Below are positions 10,711 to 23,205 of a DNA stretch of 64,000 nt, in pieces (the stretch's first letter is position 1; the number at the start of each line of letters is the position of its first letter). The DNA comes from Paramarasmius palmivorus. Lineage: Eukaryota; Basidiomycota; Agaricomycetes; Agaricales; Marasmiaceae. The stretch lies in contig JAYKXP010000050.1 in the NCBI GenBank assembly GCA_037176845.1, forward strand, positions 62,001-126,000. The letters are read 5' to 3'. The notes beneath the pieces were generated by a model, which did not search any database, had not been told where the DNA came from, and worked only from the letters and a program-made list of their open reading frames with translations. The translations under genes and the position numbers were made by a program.

Positions 10711-12744
10711 ATGAGCATACTTTCCTCCAGGGAACCCACAGGACTGCTCACTACAGAAGATCTCCAAAGAATACTCATAAAATCCAACGCAATCGACTCG
10801 TTATGCTCAATGGATATAGCCCTTGTGCCTCGTGTGGTGGACCTATTACAATTGGTGAGTACCCCAAAGATACATGTACGGTCATACACTTGCTAACGGA
10901 TGCTACTATCTCCAGGAGGCGTCGTCAAATGACGGCAACTTGGAGTATCGCAAAGTTTGCTTGAGAGCACTCCGTGCTCTCGTGAAGAGACACAGCATCC
11001 TCCCAGCTTCATTATTCGTGGATAACATCACTCGCGAAGGAGGATATGCATTACGCGGAGGTGGATTCTCGGTGCGTTACGTTCTTTGTAGGATTCTTAC
11101 CTGCACTAACATGGTCTATCTAGGACATATGGAAAGGGTTCTGCGGAGACCAGCCCGTTTGTTTGAAGGTTCTGCGGATTCATCTGGAGGCCGACGAACG
11201 AAAGCGAGCCAAAACCCTTGCCGTGAATCACTGCGTTGCCTCTTATATTGTCGCACTCTGACTTGGAATCAGGCGTTTTGCAGAGAAGCTCTCGTATGGA
11301 CCCAATTTGACCATCCAAATTTACTCTCACTTTTCGGCGTCAACACAACACTATTCTCTCCCGGATTCTGTCTTGTTTCACCTTGGATGGCGAACGGAGA
11401 CATAATCACTTACTTGGAGAAGAACCCGGGCCATGATCGAATGAAATCGGTGCGTGGACTCGTCCTTGACTTGACATCGCCTAGCGTCTGACTATCATCT
11501 CAGATATACGAGATCGCCTCGGGTATGGCCTACCTTCACTCTCTTCAACCCATTATTGTTCATGGCGATATTAAGGGGGTGCGTGTACAAGGATTTTACA
11601 CCCATTACACCGCTTCTAATGGCGTCTTCATAGGCAAATATCCTCGTCGATGATCAGTACAATTGCCGCCTGGCGGATTTTGGCCTGGCTACAATGATCG
11701 AGACTCAGAGGTTGGACAGCACGACGAGTGGTTCACCCAAAGGCACAGTTAGATGGATGGCACCAGAGTTACTATACTCTCCTGATGACTTGAACATCGA
11801 CGCGAACCACCCACCCCGGGATGTCTATGCCTTCGCCTGCACGGTTTACGAGGTAAGGATAAAAACCTGATTGTGCCATATCTATTCATACTATGATGAT
11901 TGTTTAGATTATGTCCGGAAAATGCCCATTTTCAGAACTGAGGGAAGGCGCGGTCATCCTCCGAGTGATGAATGGCCAAAGACCTCTCAGGCCGGGGGAT
12001 GGATGGTGTCCAGATAATATATGGAAAATGGTACAGCGGTGTTGGTCGCAAGATCCCAAGAAAAGGCCTGACGCTATCGAGCTTGAGCAATTTCTCTACC
12101 GACTAGTCTCATTGAGTCCATACTTGGATTTTGCAAGGTTTCACAGTGCGGGCAATACTGTAGGGGAGCAAGTTGAACGAATGCTCATACCCATCGACGA
12201 GGCCGAGCAACAGCTTCGGGAGAAGGAAAACGCCTACATGACCAGGATTAAGCAGATGGAAGAAGATTACAATATCGCTATTCACTATGTGAAGTACGTC
12301 ACCCCTTCATTGATATTCTGTTGAGCAATTTAAGTATCTGACAAGGATCTTAGGGGGACGGAGAAGATGATGCTCCGGATGAGAGATGAGTTGACAAAAC
12401 AGAAGAGCCTCAACGAACAGCTCAAATCAGATCTAACTACTGCCCGAACGAGCGCAACGAACATCGGTTCCCAGGTACCTCCCCAGCAAGGACATTTGGC
12501 TATTACGCCAGTTTCTGGGATAGTACCACAGCAGCCGAGCCAGCTGGATATTCCAAACATCCTATCTAGCTTCGGTAAAGCACCAATTTACGGTGGCACG
12601 AACAAAGCTGCTCGGGTCAAACAATTGCCCAAGCCTCGGCCACTCCCATCAGGGCCACTCCCACCAGTACCATCCACTAGTTCGAACCAAGTACTTGAAA
12701 GAAAAAAAATCCACCGTCTCGGAATCCCGTTGAGATCATTGTGA
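10711..12744 (+). CDS. Protein kinase copy 2 (intact), Agaricomycete HGDIKG type
   Basis: Eight exons (10711-10854, 10916-11071, 11124-11222, 11273-11449, 11504-11578, 11634-11852, 11908-12293, 12354-12744) join in frame to 548 residues. Residues 1-90 form a helical N-terminal region. The glycine-rich loop is GGGFSDIWKG (about 96-105), the ATP-anchoring Lys lies in CLKVLRI (115) and the alpha-C Glu in CREALVW (138). The catalytic loop is VHGDIKGANILV (about 211-222), with Gly in place of the usual Arg of HRD. DFG lies at about 232-234 and GTVRWMAPE follows. After the kinase domain comes a charged predicted coiled coil, then a Pro/Ser-rich tail. All catalytic residues are present, so activity is likely; the substrate is unknown. 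The ATG matches the start of copy 1. Confidence 0.9.
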
Positions 12745-13305
12745 CGTAAAATACCTACGCGCCTAACCCTAGCACCGTCTGGTATCGTCGGAGATATTAT
12801 GACCACTTCATGGAGACGTTCCTGAAACTTGAAGGGGTAATCGGTAGTTGAAAAGTAGTACTATATACTCCTGTTGAATTATGTATTTACCCAAGCGATA
12901 GCAATGGCAGTGTTATCCAGGATAGCTCTTCGTCATTCATCTAGCAGGAACACCGCCCGGCCCTGTAACCCGTTTAGCCGGTGCGTTAGTACTAGTATAA
13001 TGCACCACTACTCACAGATAGAGAGCGATTTCAGTCGTTCAGTCGAGAAGTAAATGTCTCTCGGTGAGACGCAGATTCACAATGCATATCGTCTTTTGCA
13101 GGTAAACTGGTCTCCAAATGGTAACATTCTGTCACCGACTTCTTAGTCAAGATGTTTGTATCATGAAACGACACGCACAATACATCCAGAACCGCGATAA
13201 CGAACAAAGCATGCGAGTCAAAGCGTTAACGGTAACAATGTTCCGCGGAGCCCAGGCTAAACGTTGATCGAATGCGCATTCAGATGATCTACCACCGCCT
13301 ACCAG
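12745..13305. other. Intergenic between convergent kinase copies 2 and 3
   Basis: No independent gene is seen. A final short exon of kinase copy 3 may lie here: an acceptor near 13290 would open about 46 codons ending at TGA near 13147 on the minus strand. Confidence 0.45.
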
Positions 13306-14903
13306 TCAGCCAACCCAAAAGACCAAGGCAAACAACTCACCCAAAAAGGATTCCCTGCTCGTGAACGACGCACGACACTCTTGACAGGTCCTCAACGCCT
13401 TCTTCCCTTTCCCTTGCCCCGAGTCACTGGTGACATCCGAACCGAATATCGCATCCAAACCAGCAACCTCGCCATTTCCCACTCTCTCAAGGTATCTCTC
13501 AATTTGCGCCGCCCTTGGTCTCTCCACGGGACTCTGCGCCCAACACCGCTCAACAAGATCCCATACAAGATCAGGACACCACCCATAGATAGGTTTGGGA
13601 GGTCGGTTGCCTGACATGACTTGCTTGATGATAGCACCTTCGCGCAGGCCGGAGAAAGGGGGTGCACCGGTTATTATCTGTGGACGCAAGGTTATGTACG
13701 AGTACTCGTCATTGGTTGCCTGAATACGCACCTCGAAGATCGTGCACCCATACGCGTAGATATCCCTAGGAGACTTGTCTACGTCTTTGCCGGAACGATG
13801 ATCCTCGACCTCGAACATCTCCGGAGCCATCCATGATAATGTTCCTTTTGGCCCACCACTGCTACTTGTCGTGCTATCCAGACGATGGCTTTCGATTACG
13901 GTTGCCAAGCCAAAGTCTGCCAGACGACAGCAGGCGTGTTCGTCGACAAGGATGTTGGCCTGGTTGTCGCGTGAGTTGCAAGCGAGGGGAATAGGGTGTG
14001 GGGTGTACGCACGCCTTTGATGTCGCCATGTATGATCATGGAGTCGAGGGTGTGGAGGTAAGTCATGCCGGAGGATATTTCGTGTAACTGCATTCACAAT
14101 CACGTGTTAGCGCTAGGAGTAGCATAAGGTTGTCAAGGGGTTTGCGTACTGCTTTCAGCCGATTATGTTCTGGGTTCTTGTGCAGGTAGGTGATGATATC
14201 CGCATTAACCATCCAGGACGATACGAGACAGAATCCGGGAGAGAAAAGCTCCGTGTTTACGCCTAACAAAGGCAAGATGTTCGGATGGTTGAGGTATTTC
14301 CATACAAGGGCTTCTTTGCAGAAAGCCTGGGTGGTCGGAAGAGTGTTATCAGAAATCGAACCGCAGAAGGAAATGCGTGTGAAACACACCTTGAGGACTT
14401 CCTGTCTCTTGTGCTCGTGGGGGTGGAGGTAGATTCGCAGCACTTTTAAGCATACAAGTCGCTCCCCAGGGCTCAAGATACCCTTCCAAATGTCCTGTGA
14501 CGATGCTGGAATCAACATCCTGCACTATTTAAGAGACTGATGTACGAACAGCAGAACCTCCTCCTCTAACCGGATGGTTTCCTATCTTTGTGATGCTGTT
14601 TAAGAATAACGACGACGGTAGAATATGGTGTTTCTTTGCTAGAGCACGTAGAGCTTTAAGGCACAGTTTACGTTGAGAACCATGAGATTGATCTGCTTCC
14701 TGCACAGGATAAGCACACATCGGCTGCTCGTGCAATCGAGCAAAATCAGAACTCACCGATTGTAACAGCTCCAGGAGATGGGGTACACAAGAGGCATCCA
14801 AAGACAGCAAGATGTTGACAGAGTCTGGCCGTGCCAGCACGACTCGAAGTTCTTGAATAGTGTTGATTGCGAATCTTGAGGTCGCTTCGGAGCTCGAGCG
14901 CAT
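13306..14903 (-). CDS. Protein kinase copy 3, divergent paralogue
   Basis: This is the same domain and intron layout as copies 1 and 2 on the opposite strand, with clear sequence divergence. The first exon is 14903-14757 (49 codons), the second 14699-14550, and the third starts at 14494 with DIWKG. The Gly-rich loop, CLKVLRI, IIHGDIKG, ANILVDE, ADFGLAT and GTLSWMAPE can all be read. The tail differs from copy 2: after the kinase domain comes VGNGEVAGLDAIFG and a Cys-pair segment CQECRASF, with no coiled coil. A good donor (GTGAGT, near 13340) follows GAATCCTTTTTGG, so the frame ending at 13306 probably reads into an intron and the true end may be near 13147. I see no inactivating change. Confidence 0.82.
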
Positions 14904-15253
14904 AACTGGGAGCTACCTGCGTTGAAGTAAAAGGAAAGGGTATACGTGGGTAACAGAACCTTATCACTCTCAGAAAGGCTCGGTTGCGGGAGTCACAGCT
15001 TCGCCGAGCGCTTCCAAAGCGCTTCCGGATCTGCCTCTACAGCAAACCCCTCGCCGTCGCTAGACTCCGATTTCAAATGACTTCGAACTCATGTCGAACG
15101 TAGGCACGAGTGATTGAGTCTACTCAGGGAGATTAAGTATGTTGAGGGGTAGCGCCCATAGACGCCCAGTGGTTGCGAAGGAAAATGACATACTACAACA
15201 GAGTGGTTGCAACAGATCCTACATATATACTTATCAAGATACACTTTCGTAAC

Positions 15254-16497
15254 TCACAAACATTCCTCCATCCACCTCTCCTGCGCGTCGCGTAGCAGAG
15301 CAAGTTCCCCAACACTCAACTTTGAGCTCAAGAAAATAGTGTCGCTAATGAATCGCAGCCCATGTGCACCTTCAATCTGCAATTCCTCCAATTTCTCCTG
15401 CAGGTTCCTCGGTACCTCGTACTTCTGGCAAAAATCGGCGAGCACCAGCTTTGGAGGCGATTTCAAGCGTGTCAAGGAAGTTCTGTCAGGGTTTGCGATG
15501 TGGACGGTGCTTTTCGCTCCAATTGTTATATGGATGGACATGTCAATGTGCTAGTGATTCCCAGTCAGTTGTTGGTTCTGGGGTTTGGCTGCTAACACAC
15601 CTTCGTATTGGCAGGAATATTCGTGTCTTTTGATACTTCATGAAGCTCTTGGGCATGCGTATTGTCGTTGAGTCTCCTAGCGAAGCTATTGAATTCCCTG
15701 TCAATATCCTGAAAGAACAGTCCCGAGTTGAGTAGTCAGAATCTGAACCCGGATGAATGAAGCGTACCTCGTCATCGTCGTTCGATAGATCCTTCAACGG
15801 TGAATATAAGCTACCAAGAAGAGACATAAGAATGCTTAGTTTATCGTACCTTTTCGGAGGACACAGATTCTTCACGATGCCCGCGCGTTACGCGTCGTCT
15901 CTTCGCCGAGAGGCTGATCTCTTCGCCAGCCTGAGATCTCTTATTTCTCCCAATCAAGCTCTCAATACCTCCGCCACTGCCACTTGGACGATTGTTATCA
16001 GCAAAAGAAGCCTCAACGTCAGATTTTTCCTTGTCTTCCTCAGCTATCTCCCCCACTTCAATGGCCCTGCAAAATCGAGCTTGATCTTCTTTCTTCAGGG
16101 AGTCAAAACCGTCGGGGTTTGTTCCACTTTCGATTTGGAGTTTTATCATTTTTAATTCCTCGGGGGTAACGCAGCCCCAGTGGCGCCAGGCACTACTTGG
16201 GATATTGAGTAAGAGCAGCAGCAAGAGATAGATTCTAGAGTTACCAGGCTGCTGAATACCCAAACCCAACGCGTAAAGCGTTCTTGCGAATGACGTTGTC
16301 TGTAGCACTGAGATGAGAAATGTGAAAAGACTCGGAGGATGGGAGAAATAACAAACCGTTGCCTCGACTACACACTAGTAGTTTGATCATGGTTTATGAG
16401 CTCCGTTATGTATGGCCTTAAACTAGGGTACTTGAATGGACGTACCTTGACAGCGGGAGATTCCAGAGGGAGCATAGCCCAAGAAATGTTGACGCAT
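15254..16497 (-). CDS. PARP-type zinc-finger protein 1 (no PARP catalytic domain)
   Basis: PARP-type fingers (C-x2-C-x~26-H-x2-C) bind DNA breaks in PARP1 and DNA ligase III. Exon 1 (16497-16446) gives YAPSGISRCQ. An 18-base micro-exon (16374-16357) adds the second Cys (VCSRGN). Exon 3 (16299-16245) gives VIRKNALRVG, and exon 4 (from 16192) gives WRHWGCVTPEEL and the DSLKKEDQARF segment typical of the finger's end. A basic, low-complexity middle follows. The last exon encodes a C-terminal region (LADFCQKYEVP to VGELALLRDAQERWM) shared with the paralogue at 25058-27280. One junction near 15800-15850 could not be closed in frame, so a frameshift or a missed exon is possible there. A nuclear role is inferred. 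Confidence 0.8.
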
Positions 16498-16956
16498 CGC
16501 AGCTATCGAACGTTGAACGTTGGCACGAAAGGAATGAACCTATCACATGATCAGTAGTAAATTGGTACTTATATAGTTTTACGTTCCAATTGCAAGCTTC
16601 TCGCGAGTCGCTTATTCCAGATCCGCATCAGGGAATACAGAACCTTTACGATCCAAGAGTTGCTAAATCGAGGGTTGAAGAGGAGCCTTGAGGGCTGTTC
16701 GAGGCATGCAAGATCCCAAAACGAGCTACTGTTGCCAGAACTTATAGCAACAAACACATTGATTAGAAGCGATAAGTTAAAGACACAGACAGATCAAATT
16801 AGAAATAGACAAGGCACTATACACTACTCATGAACCAACGGGCAATGGGCAAGTACCGACGCACACCAGGCCGTCGGCTTTTTGGCAGGAAGCATATGCT
16901 CAGACAGCATGGCCGGGTTTGCTATCGGAGTGGTACTATAGACATATTCAGTGAAA
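16498..16956. other. Intergenic between PARP-finger gene 1 and the DUF6534 gene
   Basis: Nothing supported beyond promoter and 3' untranslated sequence. A 94-codon minus frame (16824-17108) is partly the last exon of the DUF6534 gene read in another frame. Confidence 0.5.
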
Positions 16957-19057
16957 TTATTTTTTAAGAAAATGGGACCGTATAAGACTACCCACGCTGT
17001 CGTTGGTATTGAAATCACGTTGAGTCGTCGTATCAATTTGAATAGCAATAGGACTGTTTGTCGACTGGCAGGACAAATATTAGGAGTTAGTAAAGTCAAG
17101 ATAAGCAAATGTTTGGACAGTCACCTTCGTCAATCGAGGCGTCTGATCGCCCTCTGTCTGCTCAGCGAATCGACCCATTGTGTAAACGTCTCCAGAGGTG
17201 GCTTGCGATGGACGTGAGCTACTATATACACAGTTAGTTGAGAATTGCGTAATGCAAAAGACTTCCAAAAATCACTCACGCTTCTCGGATATGCTCCCTT
17301 GTATTGAGAGTGACAAGGAGAGAGTTTGTGTAGACTGCAACCACGAGGTGAGAACATATCTAGCGAACGATTATAGAGCTTACGTCGGCCCTCTAAAAAG
17401 CGGTCAATCTTCGTCAATTAACGAAACCAGAACTACGCACGCATAAGGAAGAAGAACATATAAATGAACGTGTTTTTCCATACATTGATGGATATAAAGG
17501 CCAGCAGTGCACTCAAGCTGACGGGTATCCCGGTATTGAAGGTGAAGATGATCTGAAAGGAGTGAATCAGGGCCACGTTTCCGCATTTCAAAAGTACTAA
17601 CCAGTCGATTGAGCATGTCGTTAGAGCGCTTGAAGCCGGTTTTGGAGTGATGCAAGAAGCCGACCATAGCAATAGATATTGCTACATCAGTGATGGCTGC
17701 AATTTTGATCAGAAGGCGTCTAGATCTGATGCCTAGAACTACTTGCTTGATAGCAGGTTGCAAGTCATCGATATTGTCTAAGAAGGAAGGTGAACATGGT
17801 TCTGCGGAAGATTTAAAAGTCACTAACATCAAGGGACTTGAACTCGAGGAACGTATGGTAAGTGAGTCTTTTCATTGAGAAGTCGGTCAGCGAGAATGCA
17901 TGCGTCCTGAGCGAAGACCATACCCTTTACCAGCAAAATCTGGATCGATCGATGATAAATATCAGCGACACATCGAGTTGTACGGTGTGAACTTACAGCC
18001 CAAAAGCACTGTTAAAGATACCTTAGCAAAGTGATGAGCGGCAGGTACATAGCAAACTCACCGAACGACGCCACAGAGAGCGCAACCTAAAATCGCCAGA
18101 TTAGGGGGCATACAAAGACTAGGAATGAAATACTGTACGTACCGGGATCGCCACAACAAATATGTTATGCTTGCTCACTGGAAATACACCGGTCAACAAT
18201 CAGTTACAACTTTATCGAACTACCTACATCGCCATAAACGCCAGCAATAGAACCTAAAAGCCAGGAATATAAGCACGGAGCAAGGAAAAGTACACAAGGA
18301 GACACTGACATTTGCACGATGACTGCAATAACGTTGCTGACCATGACCTCGCCGATGAGTGAGCTTATGTGCACGTTATTCATAGCTATGAGCGACGAAA
18401 AGAAAGGAAGAACCTATTCAGCACTGCGAGATACGATGGATTTCCGTAGTTCTGCAGAATGGGTGAGGGGATTAACGTGACGAGAACGAAAGGTGCTCAC
18501 CGTAACTAGATACGTGTACACTGAAAGCTGGTGAGATCGCGGGCAACGTTATGAAGCGGGGTAATGCGCATACCGGATTCAGTCAACATGGCGAGCTGGA
18601 TCGTGTCAAGGATAAGAACGGCGAGAACCTGTGGGCTATTTGTTAGCATGCTTGCGGATGACTATCAAAAATCTGGCGACTTGCCACCCCCTTGAGGAAT
18701 TTGGTATCTTTGTACGAGAACTTCCGCCAGTATAGCCACCCTTGTAGACAACCAGCTAGGCCCAGTTAGAGCTGCCTTCACACTTGAAGCAATGTCAAGA
18801 AAACCAACCTCCGTACAGACTAGGAACGGAATAAGATGTCAGTCCTGTCAAGCTCTTCTGGACGAGCGATCAACTCCACTCACGCTGAGCCTATTACCAC
18901 GGCTAGAGAAGAAACTGTCAGACTTCTTCATCAGTACCATTTGATGACGTGCGTACCGTGGAATAGCATTCCTAGCCTGTATATCAATATCAACGTCAGT
19001 TTCTGGGTATTCAATACGCATAATGAAAAGCACGAACGTTAAATGGGGAGCCTCCAT
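16957..19057 (-). CDS. DUF6534-family seven-transmembrane protein
   Basis: This large Agaricomycete family of integral membrane proteins has no known function. Many short exons can be read on the minus strand: VVIGSALYG, then GCLQGWLYWRKFSYKDTKFLKG, VLAVLILDTIQLAMLTES, ISIAMVGFLHHSKTGFKRSND with MLNRL, IIFTFNTGIPVSLSALLAF, NTFIYMFFFLML, YTNSLLVTLNTREHIREA and SSRPSQATSGDVYTMGRF. The last exon ends at TAA 16959-16957 after IQIDTTTQRDFNTND. The FLRKSRTGFKRT-like and YxNSLLxTLNxR signatures are what identify the family. At least ten introns are present. The start codon (19057, MEAPHLT) and the first two exons are uncertain. Plasma-membrane or vacuolar location is possible. Confidence 0.82.
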
Positions 19058-20266
19058 TTCGGTGATCTGGTAACCCTCTAGCAACCAACACTCTCAGTTT
19101 ATATGCTCCTGGGCATTGGCGGGGTACGAGTGCGGGTATTTTTTTTTTTGGCAATTTTTGCATATTCAAGTTACGTCCTATGGTTTCAGGGGTGATGAAC
19201 TGTGTATTTCAATCTTGTCGGAAGGAGATGATCCAAGCGCCTTCGCTTCTGAGATCCTGCCCTTTTGTTAGATTTGGGGTTACGTCAGATAAAAAGCAGA
19301 ATTGCCCGCTCAGGGTAGCGTTAAAGATGTCAATCAAAAGTCTCGAGTTGTCCATGTACTGTGTATGAATAAATGGGTCCTGAGCCTAGCATATGATAAC
19401 GTCGTTCGAGAACTGTAGTATCCGCGTACGTTCGGGTCTGTCTGAAGTTGTCTATTGGCAGAGATAGTGAATCAAGGGCCTTCAAGGGCATAAGAGTATA
19501 AGCAAAGAGAATGTTCCAAATGGAAAAGAAATACGTACCATTACAGCAATAGATGAAGACGCGAGATCGGAGTCAGCAGTGAAGCAATCTGCAAGATATG
19601 CCGGAGATCCCTCCTCATGTCGAATCCTAAAGGTATAGGGTTCCGCAAGAGTACAGCTCAGCTCTGTGAGCTGGTGTAGAAGAAAGAAATGTGACCAAGT
19701 CATCAGAATATGGGAAGTGTGGAAGCAAGGAGACTGGAACGCGCCGCGCCAGGCATTATCAATTTGGTTCCCACGATCCCTGCGACGAGTTCTCGATTCG
19801 ACCGGGGCTCAAAACTTCAAACCTTGACAACCAGCTCACGGCCAACCACCGACATCCATCTGGAATGAAGGCAGAAGGGTCGCATCTCGCCTGGGTATTC
19901 CCTTTTGCCAATCGCATACCTTTCATCCTGCGAAAAGCCTTCTGGAATTGCCGTATGCGGAACTTGGAGTATCGTTTCGCGGTCGTATAGAGAAGTCGTA
20001 ACTAGTCGTAACTGAGCTTGTAAGTGGCCAGATAGAACGTCTGCCAATAATTTCTCGAGTGTTTCTAACGTAACTTCTCATCAGTCAATTGCAACTAGCC
20101 CTGGGGCAGGAGTAACGGGTTACAGTACACATGATTGCATGGGAGCCGTCTTTCGGACTCCGGAGGCTTTGCTAAGAAGATATCATAAACTTAAAGATAT
20201 CACTTCTGAAAGTCCTCATCAAGGGATCCCTTCACCCACCTTCACCCCACATCACCGGCCCCGAAA
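19058..20266. other. Intergenic, divergent promoters of DUF6534 gene and P450-A
   Basis: No gene is supported. A T-rich run lies at about 19139-19150. Short frames on both strands lack family features. Confidence 0.5.
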
Positions 20267-22513
20267 ATGGTTTCCTCACTAGATTATGCTGCCATCGCGG
20301 TGGCTGGGTTCTTGGTCTACAAAATCACCACCAGAAAGACTTCGGGATATCCTCTTCCGCCAGGCCCTAAAGGGCTTCCGATAGTCGGAAGTGCCTTCGA
20401 AATGCCAAAAACTAGAGCCTGGCAAACGTTCTCTGATTGGGGGGATGTCTGGGGTGAGCATTGGGCATCTATACTTGCGCGCGTATCCTTCACTGATAAC
20501 GCGTTACAGGTCCGATCATGTCTTTCACTGCGATAGGCCAAACATTCGTTCTCGTCAGCGACCACAAAGTTGCAGAAGAATTGCTCGGAAAGACTGGGTC
20601 TTTGTTTGCTGATCGTCCTACTATGGAGATGGCGGAACTGACGGGGTGGTCTCGTGCTTTGAGTGCAGCTCGATATAATGAGAGATTCCGGGAGGTGCGT
20701 TTGGGGCAAATTTGTCCGCATTCAATAACTAATACCTTAGCTGGCTTAGTATCGGAAATTGATCGGTCGGGTGATTGGAACTAGAGGGAACATGACCAGG
20801 TTCTATCCGGCAGAAGACTATCAGGCCAATATGTTCTTGAAGCGTGTTCTTGATAATCCAACGGACCCTGCTGCCGCAACTAGAAAGTAAGCTTTGAGCT
20901 CTCGTGCATTGTCAAGTATTGATTTTGGTTTAGGACTGCAGGTGCTATGGTACGTTTTCGCACTGACGTGTAGGGACTTTTCTTAAGGAAATTGTAGATT
21001 CTTCACATTACCTACGGCTACAAGGTTTGTGCTGGACTTGTTTCCCCGCGTTGATCTAACCGATTCCCTCAGATCAAAGAGACGGGGGAGGACCCACTCG
21101 TCAAGCTTGCAGATGATGTACATGCGTGTTGAGATTGACCGTCAGCAGGATCTCTGACCAAGAAACCTTTCAGGCCCTAGCCGAGTTCTCCGATATCACA
21201 CGCCCTGGAGCATACATTGTCGAATTCTTTCCTTTCCGTGAGCGCGCTTCTCGACCCTTCTAATTGTATTGCTGAAAAATAGCTAGTGAAACACATTCCT
21301 TTATGGTTCCCATTCTTTTCTTTCCACAAAAGAGTAAGTATATTCTCGTCTCACTTCGCCGGATCAAAGCTAAAGCACAAGAAAGGCCGCAGCGTGTCGT
21401 AAGAACTGTGATGCTCTCTCCGAAGCACCTTTCGCTTTCTGCAAGAAACAAGTGGTGAGTTACTCAAATATACCAGCTATACACTCATTCACATCCCCGA
21501 ATAGGCTAGCGGCGATGAGAACGACTCCTACTGCGCCGCCCTTCTCAAAGATGAGACCATCACTGAGTCTCACATGGAAGATCTGAAGTGGTCGGCGGCA
21601 TCTTTCTATGGAGCAGGCGCCGACACTACCGTCTCCGTCGTTTATTGCTATTTCCTCGCGTGTTGCCTCTTCCCTGAAGTACAAGCGAAAGCTCAGGCCG
21701 AAATCGAGGCTGTGGTTGGTAACGATAGACTGCCGTCATTCCAAGACCAAAAGTCATTGCCTTACATCGATGCTTTGGTGAAAGAGTTATATCGATGGCT
21801 TCCTATTGTTCCTCTAGGTATGGCCCAGCTTTGACGGGGAGTCCAATCTAACTTGGCTTGCTCAGCTGTTCCACATCGTGCCATGCAAGACAGCGTGTTC
21901 CAGGGCTACTTCATACCGAAGGACACTAATGTACGCCTTCCCTCGCAGGAATCCAGTTCGCATCTAACGCAGCCTAGGTCATCGCCAATGTCTGGAAGTT
22001 CCTCCACGACCCGACAGTATACAAAGATCCAATGTCATTCAATCCCGAGCGTTTCCTTGGTCCCAATCCAGAACCTGCTCCGCAAGACCGAGGCTTGTTT
22101 GGCTACGGCCGCCGGTAAGTTCATGAAATCACTATTTTAGATGTTGGGGCTAAACAGTGGTTGCGTAGAACATGCCCTGGTCTTTACCTCGTAAGTTCCG
22201 CTTCACTATTCATGTTCTGACGGGTGCTAAGTCGCAGTCGCAGGCCGAAGTCAGCGTATGGATCAACGTCGTCAAAGCTGTTGCAGGGTTACAGGTTGAA
22301 TGTGCTGTCGATGGGAATGGACAAAAGATTGTGCCGGTCCCAGATATCACGGACGGAGTCATTACGTGCGTATCTCTGAGTTATGATAGTTGTCGTGGTC
22401 AATGTTCTGATATTCCATATAGTCGCCCTGTGGAATTCAAGTGCGCAGTGAAGCCACGATCACCACAAGTATTACAACTGCTGGAAGAGGCATTGAGCAA
22501 TGCCGAGGTCTAA
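20267..22513 (+). CDS. Cytochrome P450 monooxygenase A
   Basis: This is a microsomal class II P450. An N-terminal membrane anchor (LDYAAIAVAGFLVYKI) is followed by the proline hinge PLPPGPKGLPIVGS. The I-helix oxygen-binding motif GAGADTT is encoded at about 21611-21630. KELYR supplies the ExxR pair (21781-21795) and NPERF the PERF motif. The haem-binding loop FGYGRR|TCPG is split by an intron (22096-22115 and about 22170), with the Cys present. The gene has about ten short introns and all key residues, giving roughly 500 residues. The sequence style is that of fungal O-methylsterigmatocystin-oxidoreductase-like P450s, but the substrate cannot be read from it. The neighbouring genes do not obviously belong to the same pathway. 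Confidence 0.92.
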
Positions 22514-23205
22514 TATTTTTATTCTCTGTCGTGTATCGTATCCATTTTTCACCAATCTCGCACTCCTTATACCCGTTTCTAGCACTTTGTAGTTGGCGAC
22601 TTGCATCAAGCAGGTACTCCGAATGTCGCGTGAATTTCTGTGAGAAAATCCCGAGGGGTTGGCGGGATTCAAAGTGAGACTTGGAGCACTCCTCAGAGTC
22701 GAAGGTTTGGTATGTTCCTATGTTCTGTACCAGAATTTTCACCAAACAGCACTCTATCGGTGCTTCGAAATGCGATAGTCACCCTCAACAGTCCTTGAAG
22801 AAGGCACACATTTACCCTCGAACAATCCTCGAAAATCTAGACTTTTTACCGGCGTACCTTAACTAGCGACGCGCCAAATTGGTGGTTTCAGGAGACCTTG
22901 CGCTCCGTGCAGGAGCATGCAATCTCGATTGCAACGCAATGTGATCACGATGGTCGGCCCTCCGCATCCACCCTGCAACGGAAATTCCTCGTCAGTTTAG
23001 AACAGTGACCCCTAGTGACCCTAATAATCATTAGGAGCAATCATTGCCAAGATGGTTTATTAGGCCTCGAACGCGTTGAGGGGTCAACGACCACCCTTTT
23101 CCCTTCACCATCCAACTTTTCGCTCTTCCTTCCAGCAGTGCTGCCTTAGAGCCAGGTCGCTCCCATTTCATTTCTGCTGGTCATTTCGTTCGGTGGTCTA
23201 TCATC
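22514..23205. other. Intergenic
   Basis: No gene is supported. It holds the 3' end of P450-A and the promoter of the secreted protein at 23206. Confidence 0.5.

Noticed and set aside
16824..17108. Separate 94-residue minus-strand protein
   Set aside because: The last exon of the DUF6534 gene (IQIDTTTQRDFNTND) occupies this stretch in another frame with a good branch point and acceptor.
17130..17417. 95-residue minus-strand protein
   Set aside because: Paralogue-style reading shows it is intron plus exon of the DUF6534 gene in a wrong frame.
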